Below, in pieces: positions 49,271 to 61,300 of a stretch of 64,000 nt of DNA. Origin of the DNA: Artemisia argyi (lineage: Eukaryota; Streptophyta; Magnoliopsida; Asterales; Asteraceae). Numbering within the stretch: the first letter of the stretch is position 1; each line of letters opens with the position of its first letter. The notes beneath the pieces are model-generated. The model saw only the letters and a list, made by a program, of their open reading frames with translations, was not told where the DNA came from and made no database searches. Location: NCBI GenBank assembly GCA_030686995.1, contig CM060693.1:110323243-110387242 (forward strand), given 5' to 3'. The translations under genes and the position numbers were made by a program.

Positions 49271-49616
49271 CACCTAGGTAGTGTAGTCTCAACTACAAGT
49301 ACTGCTACGTCAGTTTTTAGAAAATTTGAGGATTAAAAAAATTAAGATATATAGATTTTGAGAAAAAATAAACTACAACTTTTCTACTTGTAAACCTTAA
49401 AAGATCCCTACTTTAGTGTTCGATTTTCTGGTTTTCTATGATAGATGACTAAGATATCACTATAACTAACATGTAAATCACACCGTTATCAAGTCTACTT
49501 GTTATATCTATGATATGATTTATGAAAGTTCTCAAAATACTCGGTTTTGTACGAACGACTAAAAACCAATCCAAAATACGAACAAACCTAACAATCTAAA
49601 CCAATATCTAACATTC

Positions 49617-49630
49617 GGCTCTAATTCCAA
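49617..49630 (-). promoter_or_regulatory. K3 primer binding site (tRNA-Met type, mutated)
   Basis: Minus-strand TTGGAATTAGAGCC matches TTGGTATCAGAGCC at 12 of 14 positions and lies next to the LTR edge at 49632. Confidence 0.8.
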
Positions 49631-49631
49631 T

Positions 49632-49980
49632 TGTAGGCACCCATAATTATTCTTAAACACACTTCAACTATGGTAGAATTCTAGAGAGACAGTGTGTGGA
49701 ATGTGGGAGATGAGAGGGTTTAAAGAGAGAAATGTTGTGGTGAGAACTTGTATTACAACACATACATTTACACCTTTTGCACACAAGTCACACACCTCAC
49801 AAATGAGAGCATTTGGGTAGTTTATACTACCCACTCATTATTAATGGGCTTGGTGAGCTTGGGTTATTTCTACTGGATTTGTGTTAGGACTATTATTAGG
49901 CTAGTTTAACTAAACATAAAACCTATTAGCTTATACTAAGTTCTTAAGCCTGTTATTATTCTATTACATTTTCTATAACA
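49632..49980 (-). mobile_element. K3 5' LTR
   Basis: TGTAGGCACCC...TCTATAACA, about 349 bp, TG...CA ends, beside the PBS. The right end is placed at CTATAACA by the expected terminus and is less certain. Confidence 0.65.
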
Positions 49981-50564
49981 TAATACAAGGTTACTATAAA
50001 TAGAATGACCATCACTTTTATCATTCTAACGTGTACAAAATTTTGTATTAATTTACATATGACAATAATTTATACTTTCATTTTGATATTTAATTCCGTT
50101 CATACACGTTAATTTATATATATATAATAATAATATTTATAAATAACAATGTAAATAACCATGTTATTTATTCCTTAAAAAAAATTAAAGTCTAGAAAGT
50201 ATAAAGGATAAGGCGTATGTATTAAGTTTATAAAGTTATTAGTATGAAATATGAAAAGTGATAAGTTTACTTAAGTCCATATAACTTATTTAATTAAAAT
50301 TTAGTAACTAAACTTTTAGTATTAATTACTCCCTCTTTTTTATATATATATATTTTTTAAATCAACATATTAGTTTTTATACATCTTTTTTAGATTAGAT
50401 AGACGGATTTGACCAAATTTCTCAATTCTTTTTATTGATCAATAAAATGACTTCATTTCTTCTACGTGGTAAAATTAACCACTCTCATTCGTCCGATTTC
50501 AATTACTCCAATATTCTTTTATTACTTTTAAAAAATTTGGTAAAGATTGCTAGAATAATAAAGG
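49981..50564. other. AT-rich stretch without recognised feature
   Basis: About 580 bp, strongly AT-rich. ACTCCCTCTTTTTTTATATA near 50328 resembles the tip of some grass and eudicot MITEs, but I find no matching inverted end. Confidence 0.4.
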
Positions 50565-51213
50565 GTTAAGTGTATATAATAGCAATATACTTTCAAAAAC
50601 GTACAAATATCATACGCGAGCATTCAAAAATACCATAATCGTATATGTACTTTCAAATTTTGTTATGATATTATACCTTAAATGACGTGGCACGTTAACC
50701 CTAAATCCCTAATTATGTGATCAAGAAATTGGAGAAAACATAAAGCAAGAATAGTTAAGTGTATATAATAGCAATATACTTTCGAAAACATACAAATATC
50801 ATACGCTAGCATTCAAAAATACCATAATCGTATATGTACTTTCAAATTTTGTTATGATATTATACCTTAAATGACATGGCACGTTAACCCTAAATCCCTA
50901 ATTATGTGATCAAGAAATTGGAGAAAACATTGAGCAATTGTGTTAGGCATGTAAATGAATTCATTTTCTTTCGAACAATAGAAAACACAATTGTTAAGAA
51001 GTATAATACATCTAGGCAAGAGTGTTATACTTTCAATTTTCCATGTCATCCCTACAATATAATACAATAAGTGCTTGATGTTGTTTGCTATCCCATATTG
51101 CATTTTTTTTCTCTCTGTCTCTCTCTCTCTGGTTATTTCATTTGTTGATAAGCACATATACATTGAAATAAAAATAAACTCAAACTACATAAAAAAGAAC
51201 AAACTTTAAATAC

Positions 51214-51261
<48 letters not shown>

Positions 51262-51527
51262 ATCGATGGCGGGAATAGAGGACGAAGCAATTAATCTAAC
51301 TAACTGCATACTAAACATATCCAACGTGCCATATAGTGACGACTGACGTGGAATGCATGTACGCATAGGAGATGACGTGAACGTTTGTATGTTAAAGATA
51401 ACCTAGGTATGATATCGAAACAAAATATGAAAGTACATTATACATATACGATACTAATAGATTTAAAGTTTGTATATGATATTTGTACATTATTGAAAAT
51501 TCATTGTTGTTATATGAGCTTATCTAA
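50565..51527. mobile_element. MITE-like DNA element with long inverted ends, left end duplicated
   Basis: The left 180-190 bp (GTTAAGTGTATATAATAGC...) is present twice in tandem (50565-50753 and 50754-50935), and its start occurs inverted at about 51380-51527 (rightmost part ...TTGTTATATGAGCTTATC). Shared inverted blocks include GTACAAATATCATA and a TACTTTCA-containing segment. A run of 40 A lies at 51218-51257 and (CT)n at about 51112-51131. No transposase frame is present. It is probably a non-autonomous terminal-inverted-repeat transposon of Mutator or similar type. Confidence 0.6.
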
Positions 51528-52773
51528 AATAACTGGAGAATTAAAAGATACTCTTCTTTAGTCATAAGTTTCAAATGTTTCAACATTCGTAATAGGTTGT
51601 TGGGTTCATCAAGACCATCTCCAACAATACACTTCAAAAGATCTTCAGATTTTGAAGCAAAAAAAAAAAAGGCAGTTTTTTTATAGCATTTTTCTTGTAA
51701 AAACATGCGTTTCCAACCATACTGAAATTTTGATTTGGAGATTTCACCTGATGTACATCACATCTTAATTTTAAGTCAATTTATACTAAATTGATGCCTT
51801 CACCGATACTTTTATATGTATATATTGGATTATTTTATAAGTTGATGAATAATTATCTTTCAAATATAAAAAGTCCTAAAAAATGCTACAGAGATACCTT
51901 TAAATATGAGTATACTTGAAAATGTTTTTGTATCCTTCATTCCTCAAATTTTATTTTTATTTAAAGATAACGGTAGAAGATATTCTAAATAAAACATGGA
52001 ACAGATTATTGAATACCAACAGTAGAACAAAGGAGACTTTTTCAATATCAGAAGAAAGTATTTTTTTTATAAAAGTTAGAAAAGATAGTACAATTGAGAA
52101 GCTATTATAGGTGGTGCCTCCATGTTCTTGAAGTAGAAACATGTAACCAATTAAATTAACAAAAAATACTCACTCATTTTATATATATAGATACACTGTG
52201 ATTGCTTAGCACCAAGGAAGACAAACCAATCACATTAACTACTTAGATCTTTAAACTTAAGAAAGACACTCTGCTTTAGGATTTATATATATAATTGTAT
52301 AGGATACCTCCATGAGTAAGATAGTGAGAGGGGCCACGATGCACTATGTGAGATGTAGGGTGGGTGAAGGTGATTTATATAATAAATCTAAATACGTAAG
52401 GTTGAACGTGGTGGTGGAATCCACATAAAAGAGAGTTTGATGTGAACAAAACACATGGGACTTTGGGAAAATGGGACACTAAACATTAAACTTGGCTTTG
52501 GTAGTCACTGAATTTTGACATCCTAGTTTCCCTTTCGGACGTGGAAAGGTGGGTGTCAACTAGATTCATTAATCTACTCTCACACTCATCATTGGTTTCT
52601 TATAACAATATAACATCTTCAATCGCATTACTAAATGTAATTTTCTCCACTATAATAGAATTATATTGCAAAAATTGTCTTACAGTAGTACAATGTTAGC
52701 ATGATACACTATTTCAGGGTCATGAGTGTAGTAGGTGTAGTCGAGGATTTTCTTCGTCACATCACCTTTAATT

Positions 52774-52778
<5 letters not shown>
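51528..52778. other. AT-rich stretch without recognised feature
   Basis: About 1.25 kb with no supported gene. CACATGGAAACCTCC-type or transposon ends were not found; ACCATCTCCAACAATAC near 51612 resembles text seen at the tips of some plant MITEs, but no partner was found. Confidence 0.35.

Positions 52779-52836
<58 letters not shown>
52779..52836. repeat. (AT)29 microsatellite
   Basis: 58 bp of perfect AT dinucleotide, left flank of the MITE at 52837-53258. Confidence 0.97.
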
Positions 52837-52839
<3 letters not shown>

Positions 52840-53254
52840 GGGGATGATTAATGTGAGATCAAACTTAAAGTTGTAAAAATAAGATCTAGTCTAAACAACC
52901 ACTAAAACCATTTAATAAATAACCATATTAGCAATAATACACAAAAAATAAAGTATTAATACGAATTAACATTTTAGCAACTAATAACCAACTGATACAC
53001 GAGTTTGGAATAGTGATACACAACTATAAATTTACATGTTGAATCAAAGTGTACCACCTTAACCTGATACATTACATGTCGAATCAAAGTGTATCACCTT
53101 TGTTTCGTCAATTTAAAAAAGAAACCTATCGGAACTTTAACAATTTTAGTTGTACTCATTAAAAAATTTAATTTTACTTTACCGAGATTGTCACTTGTCA
53201 AATTTTAGTTGGATCTTATTTTTACAACTTTAAGATTAATCTTATTTGATCTAG

Positions 53255-53258
<4 letters not shown>
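52837..53258. mobile_element. MITE-like element inside a TA microsatellite
   Basis: A perfect 23-bp inverted repeat (52864-52886 and 53212-53234, core AGTTGTAAAAATAAGATC) lies near both ends of a 422-bp AT-rich segment, with GATCAAA further out on both sides. The segment is flanked on both sides by long TA runs, as expected for a TA-targeting Stowaway/mariner-type MITE inserted in (TA)n. Inside, a 42-bp unit containing GAATCAAAGTGTA is repeated twice (about 53035-53105). No coding capacity. Confidence 0.65.

Positions 53259-53341
<83 letters not shown>
53259..53341. repeat. (TA)41 microsatellite
   Basis: 83 bp of perfect TA dinucleotide, right flank of the MITE. Confidence 0.97.
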
Positions 53342-53343
<2 letters not shown>

Positions 53344-54045
53344 CTCTAACTTTTCTTCAATTATTGTAGAACATTTTTTCTTAATTAATTAATTAATTAA
53401 TTTTTTAAATTTTAATCATTTAAAAATACCCACAATATGTAAACAACTACCCACAACAACTACTAATATCACAAAAGAAATAAAATATAGTTTCTCATTC
53501 CATTGGTTTCGGCACCATATAGACAAAAGAAGTAAACTATAATTTCTCTTTCGTTGGTTGTACAAGTTTTTGGTGCGAGACTATACTCCGGTTGGGAGAG
53601 TTTCTTTATCTTTGTTGCAAAGTCCCGTATATATTGAATTGGGTTTCCCGCTAAGCAAAAGCCTTTCCTTTGAGTTTCCTGAAAGTGTACCCCACACTTT
53701 GTATAGTAAATAATAATGAGGAAAAAAAACTCTTAAATACTGTTATACTACTTATCACACTAAAATGTTATTCATCTTTTTAAAACTCAACATTTTCACC
53801 ATATTTATTCTATATACATTAAAAACTAAATTTGAATTTGTATAAAGTACGAGGAAAATGATTCTCATATCGAAAATGCATGATTTAAAACATGCTTAAA
53901 AATAAAATAATATCAAGCGGAGCAATCAGAATTAAAGATTTATATTGAAAAATACAAGAGTGATGTATCAAATTGTTAATGAGTATGCATGACTTTAGGC
54001 ATGCATGTTAGGTCTCTCTATCATTGCCTGTAATATAAATCTATA
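53342..54045. other. AT-rich stretch without recognised feature
   Basis: No ORF or repeat of note apart from a short (TTAA)n run near 53380-53402. Confidence 0.4.
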
Positions 54046-54475
54046 AGACTACCAGCAATGGTCACACCCTTCACCTTCTACCTCAGCGCCACCTCATCAT
54101 TCACCTCCCCACCTCCCCACAAGACCTCTTAACTTTCAACGATATTGGTCACCACTCTCCCACCTTTTATTAAAATACTTACTTTTATACAAACATAACC
54201 TATAAAACACCTCAAACAAACTTACAAATCAAATAATTAATAATAAAAGCAACTCATAAGACCTACAAACGCACATAAACCGATTGGTAAGGCACTTACC
54301 TTTCGTCCCATTTTTTCGCCTACCTCATGCATGAACCACACCAAATTTAGTGGGGTGTGCGGGACACTTGCACCTTACCGGCTCTCATGAGGCACCATTG
54401 CGACCAGCCTGCGTGCGTGACACTTGCACCTCAACGGCTCTAACTAGCAATCATTGCGACTAGCCTAAGCTTCTC
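54046..54475. mobile_element. possible MITE with diverged inverted ends
   Basis: ACTACCAGCAATGGTCAC near the left end resembles the reverse complement of the right end (CAATCATTGCGACTAGCC), with about 11 of 17 positions matching. A 58-bp segment (GACACTTGCACCT...GCGACCAGCCT) is tandemly duplicated at 54360-54475 with roughly 80 percent identity by eye. Target duplication is not evident. Confidence 0.35.
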
Positions 54476-55365
54476 TTCAATACCTTCCAAACAAGGTAAA
54501 TATTGATATATATTACATTATATATTTTTATTTATTGCATTATCATATTCATTTTAATGATAAAAATTGATTTAGTGTTAAGTAGTGCACACATTAGAGT
54601 AAAACTATTTGTGTTAGATTATGCCACAAAGATTCTTAATTTGCACCGTCCTAGTGTTTATTTTTAGTGTGTACATTGAAGTTCGTGTTCTGAAAACATT
54701 TTGATTATTGTTTTTTCAAGAGAAAGTAGAAAATGAGAGAAATGTATGAACGTTACATGATTACAAGGTGTGGTGTACGTGAGTTATCGCCTAATGGCAA
54801 ATGATTGGGATTGGTTTGGTTTTGAAACTCTACATGCCAATGTTGCTCTCGAGATGGAAAAAAAAACGTCCACATGCTACAATACTAATGATAAATAAGA
54901 CCATGTTTTACGAAAGGCTAGAGCAATTGTTAATACCATACACCAAATCATGTTTACATGCTTCTAAAGGTTTTAGACAAATGAAACAATCATAAGAGTG
55001 TTCAATGCAATTGTAACGAGATTAACTATTTGCTCACTTAGCATTGAATGGTATCACTCCTTCACCACAAGCGTTTAGTCGACAGGTGAAGAAATGCTTT
55101 TGCAGAGGTAGGTTATCAGCTCAATCTCAACTCTTAGCTAAAAGGTCACTAGAAAATGTGCTCATTACCTTAGGCTTTGTCTTTGGAGACGGTCAGTCGA
55201 CAACCAAAAGAGTGCACGGAGCCAAGGTTTCTCCATCGGAATAAACTTTTGGAGAACTATTTGCTCACTTAATTTACATAACTTTGGTGATTGAATGAAC
55301 TGCACGAGGTAATCTACTATAATTATGGAACATAAGTTAAACTTTTTACTTCGGTTATATGTGCC
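54476..55365. other. unrecognised stretch
   Basis: About 890 bp. Short plus-strand frames (54801-54995, 55044-55244) have ordinary amino-acid composition but match nothing I know. A small exon fragment of a host gene cannot be excluded. Confidence 0.35.
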
Positions 55366-55598
55366 AGGTTGTTGCTATAAAAGGATGTTCGATATCATTA
55401 AATCGTCGATTTGGATAGTGTATAAAATTGGTTAGGTAGTTCTCATCGTAAATAGAAAACATAAGTTACTAAATAAAATTGGTTAGGTTGTTGCTATAAA
55501 AGGATGTTCGATATCATTAAATCGTTGATTTGGATAGTGTATAAAATTGGTTAGGTAGTTCTCATCGTAAATAGACAACATAAGTTACTAAAAAAAAT
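55366..55598. repeat. 120-bp tandem duplication
   Basis: Two nearly identical units (55366-55485 and 55486-55596), each starting AGGTTGTTGCTATAAAAGG, differ at only a few positions. They abut the broken 3' end of G3. Confidence 0.9.
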
Positions 55599-55951
55599 CA
55601 GTTTCGAGTCATTATGACTCAATACAAGCATTTGACTCTATCAAATACTAATACACATGTTCATATAATACTATATGATCAATTTCATTCTTAGAAACAA
55701 ATTTGGGGTTTCCCCTTACAATTAGCTTTTGCAAAATACCTTTATATGAAATTAAGACGAAGTTAAACAACAAAATAAAGCATTTTCACAATTTTAGTTT
55801 GAAACAGGATCTACCAACAATAAAAATAAAGTATGCATACGGAAGCAAATAACAATCAAACAATTAAAAATCACACAAAACATGGGTTGCCTCCCAAGAA
55901 GCGCTTTTCTTTATTTACGAGTCTTGTAGCTAGACTCAAGGTCGTGGGCAA

Positions 55952-58149
55952 TTACGTGACCTCATCATTGGTCTCATTCTCTAGGTCATCTCCAATCTTA
56001 GTTTTGTATTCCGGACCTAGTTGCAAACATTCCTTATAGAACACAAGTATTCTACTCATGACACAATCTACTCCTCTACGTCTATCCTCATCTTTCCTAT
56101 AGTAAACCGCTTGCTTGTGTTCTTTTTCTATGTTTGATAGAAGGTGGTATTGTTCAATCTAATAGGGCATTTGGTAAGCAATCTCATCGTTCTCACTCTT
56201 GAATCTAACTATCCCTAGGGACGGGTCATAACTCATCTTAGAGGTTTCAACAAACGGTTTTCCGAACACTACTTGACTAAGGCAACCATCTATTACCGGA
56301 TGAGTATCTTCTACTATGACAAAGTCGGTAACATAAGTGAAGTTTCCTACAAAGACATGCAATCCTTTCACTCTTCCTACAAAGTTGCTCATCCTAATCG
56401 TGTTGGGCATCATCCTATACCTAAGTTGCTTCATCATTACCCAATTATAGTAGGTCCTAGTCATGATGTTCATAGGAGACCTAGGATCAATATAAGCTTT
56501 CCACACATGCATATGCCCATTGTTGCATGGTATGTTGATATTAGAGGGATCACCTACTTTAATAAGGGGTGAACCAAGGATGTATGGTGTCTCGGGATCA
56601 TCAAATAAATCCTTGTAGTATTCCCGTTCTTCCTTGGTGGGTAACCTATCAAAGTATTCTTCTACGTTTTCTACTTCCTCTAACTTTTATCCCTTAATAT
56701 CCTCAACTTCCTTAATCTCATCCTTAGTCCCGGTTTCTATTCCAACTTCATCCTTGTCACTTTCTTCTACATTCTTATCTATTGGCTTAATGGTGACAAC
56801 GTTGACAAAGTGGACGTGTTTGGATGATGAAGGGTCCTTAATTTGGATTCCGCTACTAGTGTCCTTCCTAGGTGTAGTTAGCACTTGGTTGTTGAGGGCT
56901 TTCAACAAATTGTCAATCTTATTGGTCATCTCCATTTGTTGTTGATTGAATTCGGTTTCAAACTTAGCAATGCGAGCTTCTTGAGATGCCATAAACTTGG
57001 ACATCAACCCTTCAAGATTATTGGTACTACCATAGTTATTGGAAGGATTGTTGTTGAAAGTACGGTTAGAGGGTGGACCGTTTGGTTGGTAACGATTAGG
57101 TGGATTGGAAGAATTGTTTTGGGGCATGTTTTGGTTTTGTTTCCACCTAAGGTTTGGGTGATATTTCCAAGAAGGGTTGTAGGAATCACCGTAAGGGTTT
57201 GGCTCGGGTTTGAAAGTGTACCACTTGTCTCCTGCTTCGTCGGTATGCGAGGATTCGTAATCCGAAAAAGCTTGTCCGGGGAGTTCCACGCAATCACGAG
57301 TTTCATGGGGACCACTACATAATTCGCATGAAGAAGTGATTTTGTTCACTTGGCTTGAAGGCTTAGAGCTTCGTAAGATTTCTTGAGGAACTTGGCTTGG
57401 TCCTCGAGTTCCATGATCCTACGGTCGGGAGTGCTAGAATTGTTCGAAGGCAAAGATATTGCCTTGACCGTTTTGTTCAAATCACGAGGATCATTCCAAC
57501 TTTCGTTGTCATAGAGAGCAAGATCTTCTATGAGTTCCCATGATTCTTCCGCACTTATATCACGTAGCTTGCCACCGGCCGATTGGTCAATGGTTCGCCT
57601 TATGGGGATGTCGATATGGTCATAGAAGATTTGGACTTGAAGCCAAAGATCTATGCCATGATGAGGGACTTTTTGGAGTAAGTCCTTGAAACGAGTCCAT
57701 GCTTCATATAGAGTTTCACCTTGAGCAAGGAATCGAGTGGTGAGATCATCCCATGAGGTGATGGATCCCGTGGGTAAACATTCAAGCCATTAACTAGCTT
57801 GATCACGTAGAGAGAATTGGAATAGACGCAATCGGGTTGACTCTCTAGTTACAACATCAAGGTCTATGGAATCTACAATTTTAAGGAAATCCTTGAGATG
57901 TTGATTAGGATCTTCGGAACGAAGTCCATGGAATGCACATCCGCTTGGCACCAACCGGATGGTGTCGGATCGCAAGGGGGACACATTGGCTACTTTAGTG
58001 AGGTCAATAGTGTTTCAATAGCCTTGGTGGCAAGGACGGGAATACTCACCTAAAGTTCGGGGCCTAGGAGGTTGGTTTGCTAGTGGGTGGTTTTTTTGGT
58101 GGTTTTGTTGTGGTAGGTTGATGGGTTCAAAGAGGTTACCACCTTCCAT
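55952..58149 (-). pseudogene. gag: G3 gag-protease, nearly intact
   Basis: ATG at 58147-58149 (MEGGNLFEPIN). The gag domain has GCAFHGLRSEDPNQHLKDFL and FQFSLRDQAS, then TAA at about 57790; homology continues (LPTGSITSWDDLT, YEAWTRFKDLLQKVPHHGID). Relative to G2 about 23 codons are missing after FLAQ. A zinc-knuckle-like CELCSGPHETRDC lies near 57300, followed by an Asn/Pro-rich stretch and a short coiled coil. Protease-like sequence (56159-56512) reads YIDPRSPMNIMTR and VVFGKPFVE; the usual D-T/S-G is replaced by D-P-R-S, so it may not be catalytic. The frame ends NDEVT-stop at 55952-55954, the same end as G2. About three single-base defects separate it from an open frame. Confidence 0.85.
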
Positions 58150-58294
58150 GATATCGGATGGTAAATGGTACGAACAAAGACACGAAGAAATAAGATAGAC
58201 TAAAGAAAACCTAAAAATAAAAATAAAATCTTACTAGAAAGGAATCTAGCAAGTAGACCTAAGAAAAAGAAATCCTAACCTAGACAATAACTAT

Positions 58295-58313
58295 TCCCCG
58301 GGCTGCGGCGCCA
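58295..58313 (-). promoter_or_regulatory. G3 primer binding site, tRNA-Asp type
   Basis: Minus-strand TGGCGCCGCAGCCCGGGGA, six bases from the edge of LTR-D. It matches the tRNA-Asp complement (TGGCGCCGTTGCCGGGGA, from memory) apart from two substitutions and one extra base. Confidence 0.78.
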
Positions 58314-58319
58314 AAAACT

Positions 58320-61300
58320 TGATACGTGGGGATCGCACCCTAGCAACAGGTTTTGCCTCTCAAGGGATCTCGAGAAGCTTACAACCCCCACCAGGCAGTG
58401 TACCTGATCATTGTAGTATAGTATAGTGACAAGTACCGCGGGATTGATCGTTCAACTCAGGAATAGTGTCGCTAGGATTAGAAAGCCTAATAAACTAGGT
58501 CTAGAGGTGAGGGATGATTCTTTTTGCATTTTTATATTTTATAGAAACCAAGTAAAATCTCGGGTTTTGGAAGAGTGGGCGGAATTAGTTGCTAGCCAAC
58601 TAACCCAATTAATCTAAAGATGCAATCAAAATAAAATAAAAGAAATGAAAATAAAACTATTATACTAATGTGGTGGAAACAATAATGAGGAAAGTTGTGT
58701 TTACTTAGGTTTCATTACTCCGTAGATATCTTTTACAGGTTGATTAGCTTGTTACAATTGCATGGATGACGGGTCATATTCCTTAATACTAGTCGTGGGG
58801 CCGTGTACAATATTCCCTAACTTTATAGGATCCTACTTCACTCCTATGTCGAGCCTTTAGAAGCTCCTAACATGGGATCATTAGAATTGTCCTACGCATT
58901 AAATACAACAATTAATCGTAGTACACCTCTGATCATGTTTCTTAGGACGTTCAAGCAAGTTACCAATGGAAGTCTGCCAGTTTTCTTAAGCCTAACATCA
59001 AATACAGTTATCCGTAACAATTATAAACAAACAATCAACCCTTAATCAACATCTAGGTTTCACTACATCTATGCAAACACAAGAGAAATCTAGCCTAGCA
59101 TGTTAAATAGAAGACGTAAGATATAATCAAACAACACATAGACATATTGAATGATTTGAAAGAGTACTTATGATTGGCTCAAAATCAGTCAACTAAAGTC
59201 AACCACAGGTGTGGTCAATATAGTCAAACTACCTAGACCAATGCTTCCGGGTAATATAGGGTATCACCAGGTCGTTATGTCCCGACGAGGTGTGAATTGT
59301 GCTTTAGCGTGCTTGTGATCGGGTGATTATTCACAGAAAAGGGTTGTGATTAGAATTATTTAAGAATTATGAAATGAAATAGCTTAGGAAAGCTATATGA
59401 TTGATTACGGGAATTAAGATTAAGAAGAAATGATCTAAAACCTAAAAACGTACGTTTTAATTATAAACGTAGACTGACATACGTGATAAAAAGTAAAACT
59501 GATTAACAAAAAAGGGCTACGGGTGTGAAATTAATGTTTTTACAATCCTAATGAATAAAGAAAATTTTTAGAAAAAGAAAAATTATTTTTACACTATTTA
59601 ATTATTTATTATTAATTAATTACTAATTACTTATTAATTAACTAATTATATTGATTTAAATTATTAAAAATACTAAAAAGACTTAGATAATTAAGAAGAT
59701 TTTTATAAATCTAATTAACCATCACAGGAATCTAAAAAAATTATAAAAAGTTAATTTTATGTATTTTTAAACTAATTTACTAATTATTATTCTAATTAAT
59801 AATTAATTACCAATTAAACTAATTATATTCTAAAAAAATAGAAAATGAATAGTAGAATTTCTAGAAAAATTCCTAAAAATGTTTTAACTTATATAAAAGC
59901 TAGGAAAATTATAAAAACTAGGTGTTACATAATGAAATCTAAATTTGCTACTTAATTCTTTAATATTAATTAATAATTAATTAAACTAAGATTTATTCTA
60001 AAAATCACTAAATGACAAAGGAAAAATCTGGAAAAATTCTTAAAAATACTTCAATATAAAAGAAAATTAATAAAAATATAAAAATGCAAAGGTGTTTATA
60101 AATAAGCTGAAAAGAAAATTAAAAAGTTAAATTAAATTAAATAGAAACTATCACTTATAATTAAATTGGTTTTTTCTGTTTTTTTCTTTTTCCAAACTAT
60201 TTTGACACTAAAAACTAACAACTTTTAAGAAAACACTTTGAATGGAACTCAGAAAATAAGCACTTTAAGTGCTTAAAAGCTTGACAGTTTGACTTTAGTT
60301 GACCAAAGTAGAAATTAAGCTTAAATGAGCCTATGTGGGGTCCACAATGATGGATTCTGATTCAACTAAGTTTGTTGGACATGATTAGGCTAGAAATGAT
60401 CAGATAAGCCATTTGAATAAGCCAAGAAGCCAGGATAAGCACTTTGTTTTTCTTATTAATACACTGAAAATGGGACAAAGATTAGGGATGAATTCAGGTG
60501 GGTCCCAGGGAGCTTAAGCTCACAAGCTTGCTCAAAATAGGAAGGTGGCCAGGAGGGGGGTTGAAAGAACCCAATTGGGGCCTGTGGGACCCACTGAGTT
60601 GGTCAGGAGCAACCACTAAAGTGGTGGTGGTGGTGGTTGCAGTTGTCTGTGCACAGGGGAGGTCCTTCCCCTGCAGGTGACTTTGGACAAAGGTAGGGCC
60701 CACAGAAAAATTCACAAAAATGTAAGGGCTGTGGGATATCAAAGTTCAGCTGAGGGACAATGACATGTAGAAGTTTCAAAACCTAAAACTAACTACAAAA
60801 TTCATTAAAAATCCTGGAACTTTTGGATTTCTGCACAAAGGTAAAACTTTGACTTTTTAACATAAGCTACTACTTTGACTTTTATGAGATTGTGATTGAA
60901 TCTAATGACTGATTATGTTGTTTTAAGGTAATGAGAAACTGAATTAAGCTGTAACAACCATTTATGAACTGAAATTAATGATTATGAAAGCACAAATCTT
61001 AACTGTGAAACTGAGGTATGGATTACAAGAGAATTGACTTTTTACAAGTGACCCCTGTGTTTTTTGGTTTAGCTGGCCTATTATGACATCATGTAAGATA
61101 CTTGATCTAAAGATTACCAATGACCTATGCTAGAACACCTGGGGATCAGTTATTCCAAACACCCATATAAAAACAGTTATGAGAGATTTTTTTAGCTAAT
61201 CACTGATTTAATCCACAAAACTGATTTACAAGCACTTAATATGTCATTATCAGCTAGTTGGAACACAAAAACATCAATACTAACAATAAACACTGATGAA

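Larger units (their letters stand above)
47857..49980 (-). mobile_element. K3: 5' part of a Ty1/copia element
   Basis: On the minus strand: a short LTR (49632-49980), a PBS, a 750-bp leader with TTCTCGAA repeats, and a decayed gag. The rest of the element is cut off at 47857 by S2. Confidence 0.8.
55599..58319 (-). mobile_element. G3: minus-strand Ty3/gypsy element, RT-less, 3' end lost
   Basis: PBS and LTR-D on the right, one gag-protease reading frame, then a 3' untranslated part homologous to that of G2 (including CATGGGTTGCCTCCCAAG at 55881-55898 and CCCCTTACAATT near 55718-55729, the counterpart of G2's first polypurine copy). Homology breaks off at about 55599, so the rest of the 3' region and the 3' LTR are missing. 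No RT, RNase H or integrase is encoded. Confidence 0.82.

Noticed and set aside
54801..55244. Possible transposase or host exon in plus-strand frames
   Set aside because: Frames are short, shifted relative to each other, and show no known motif.
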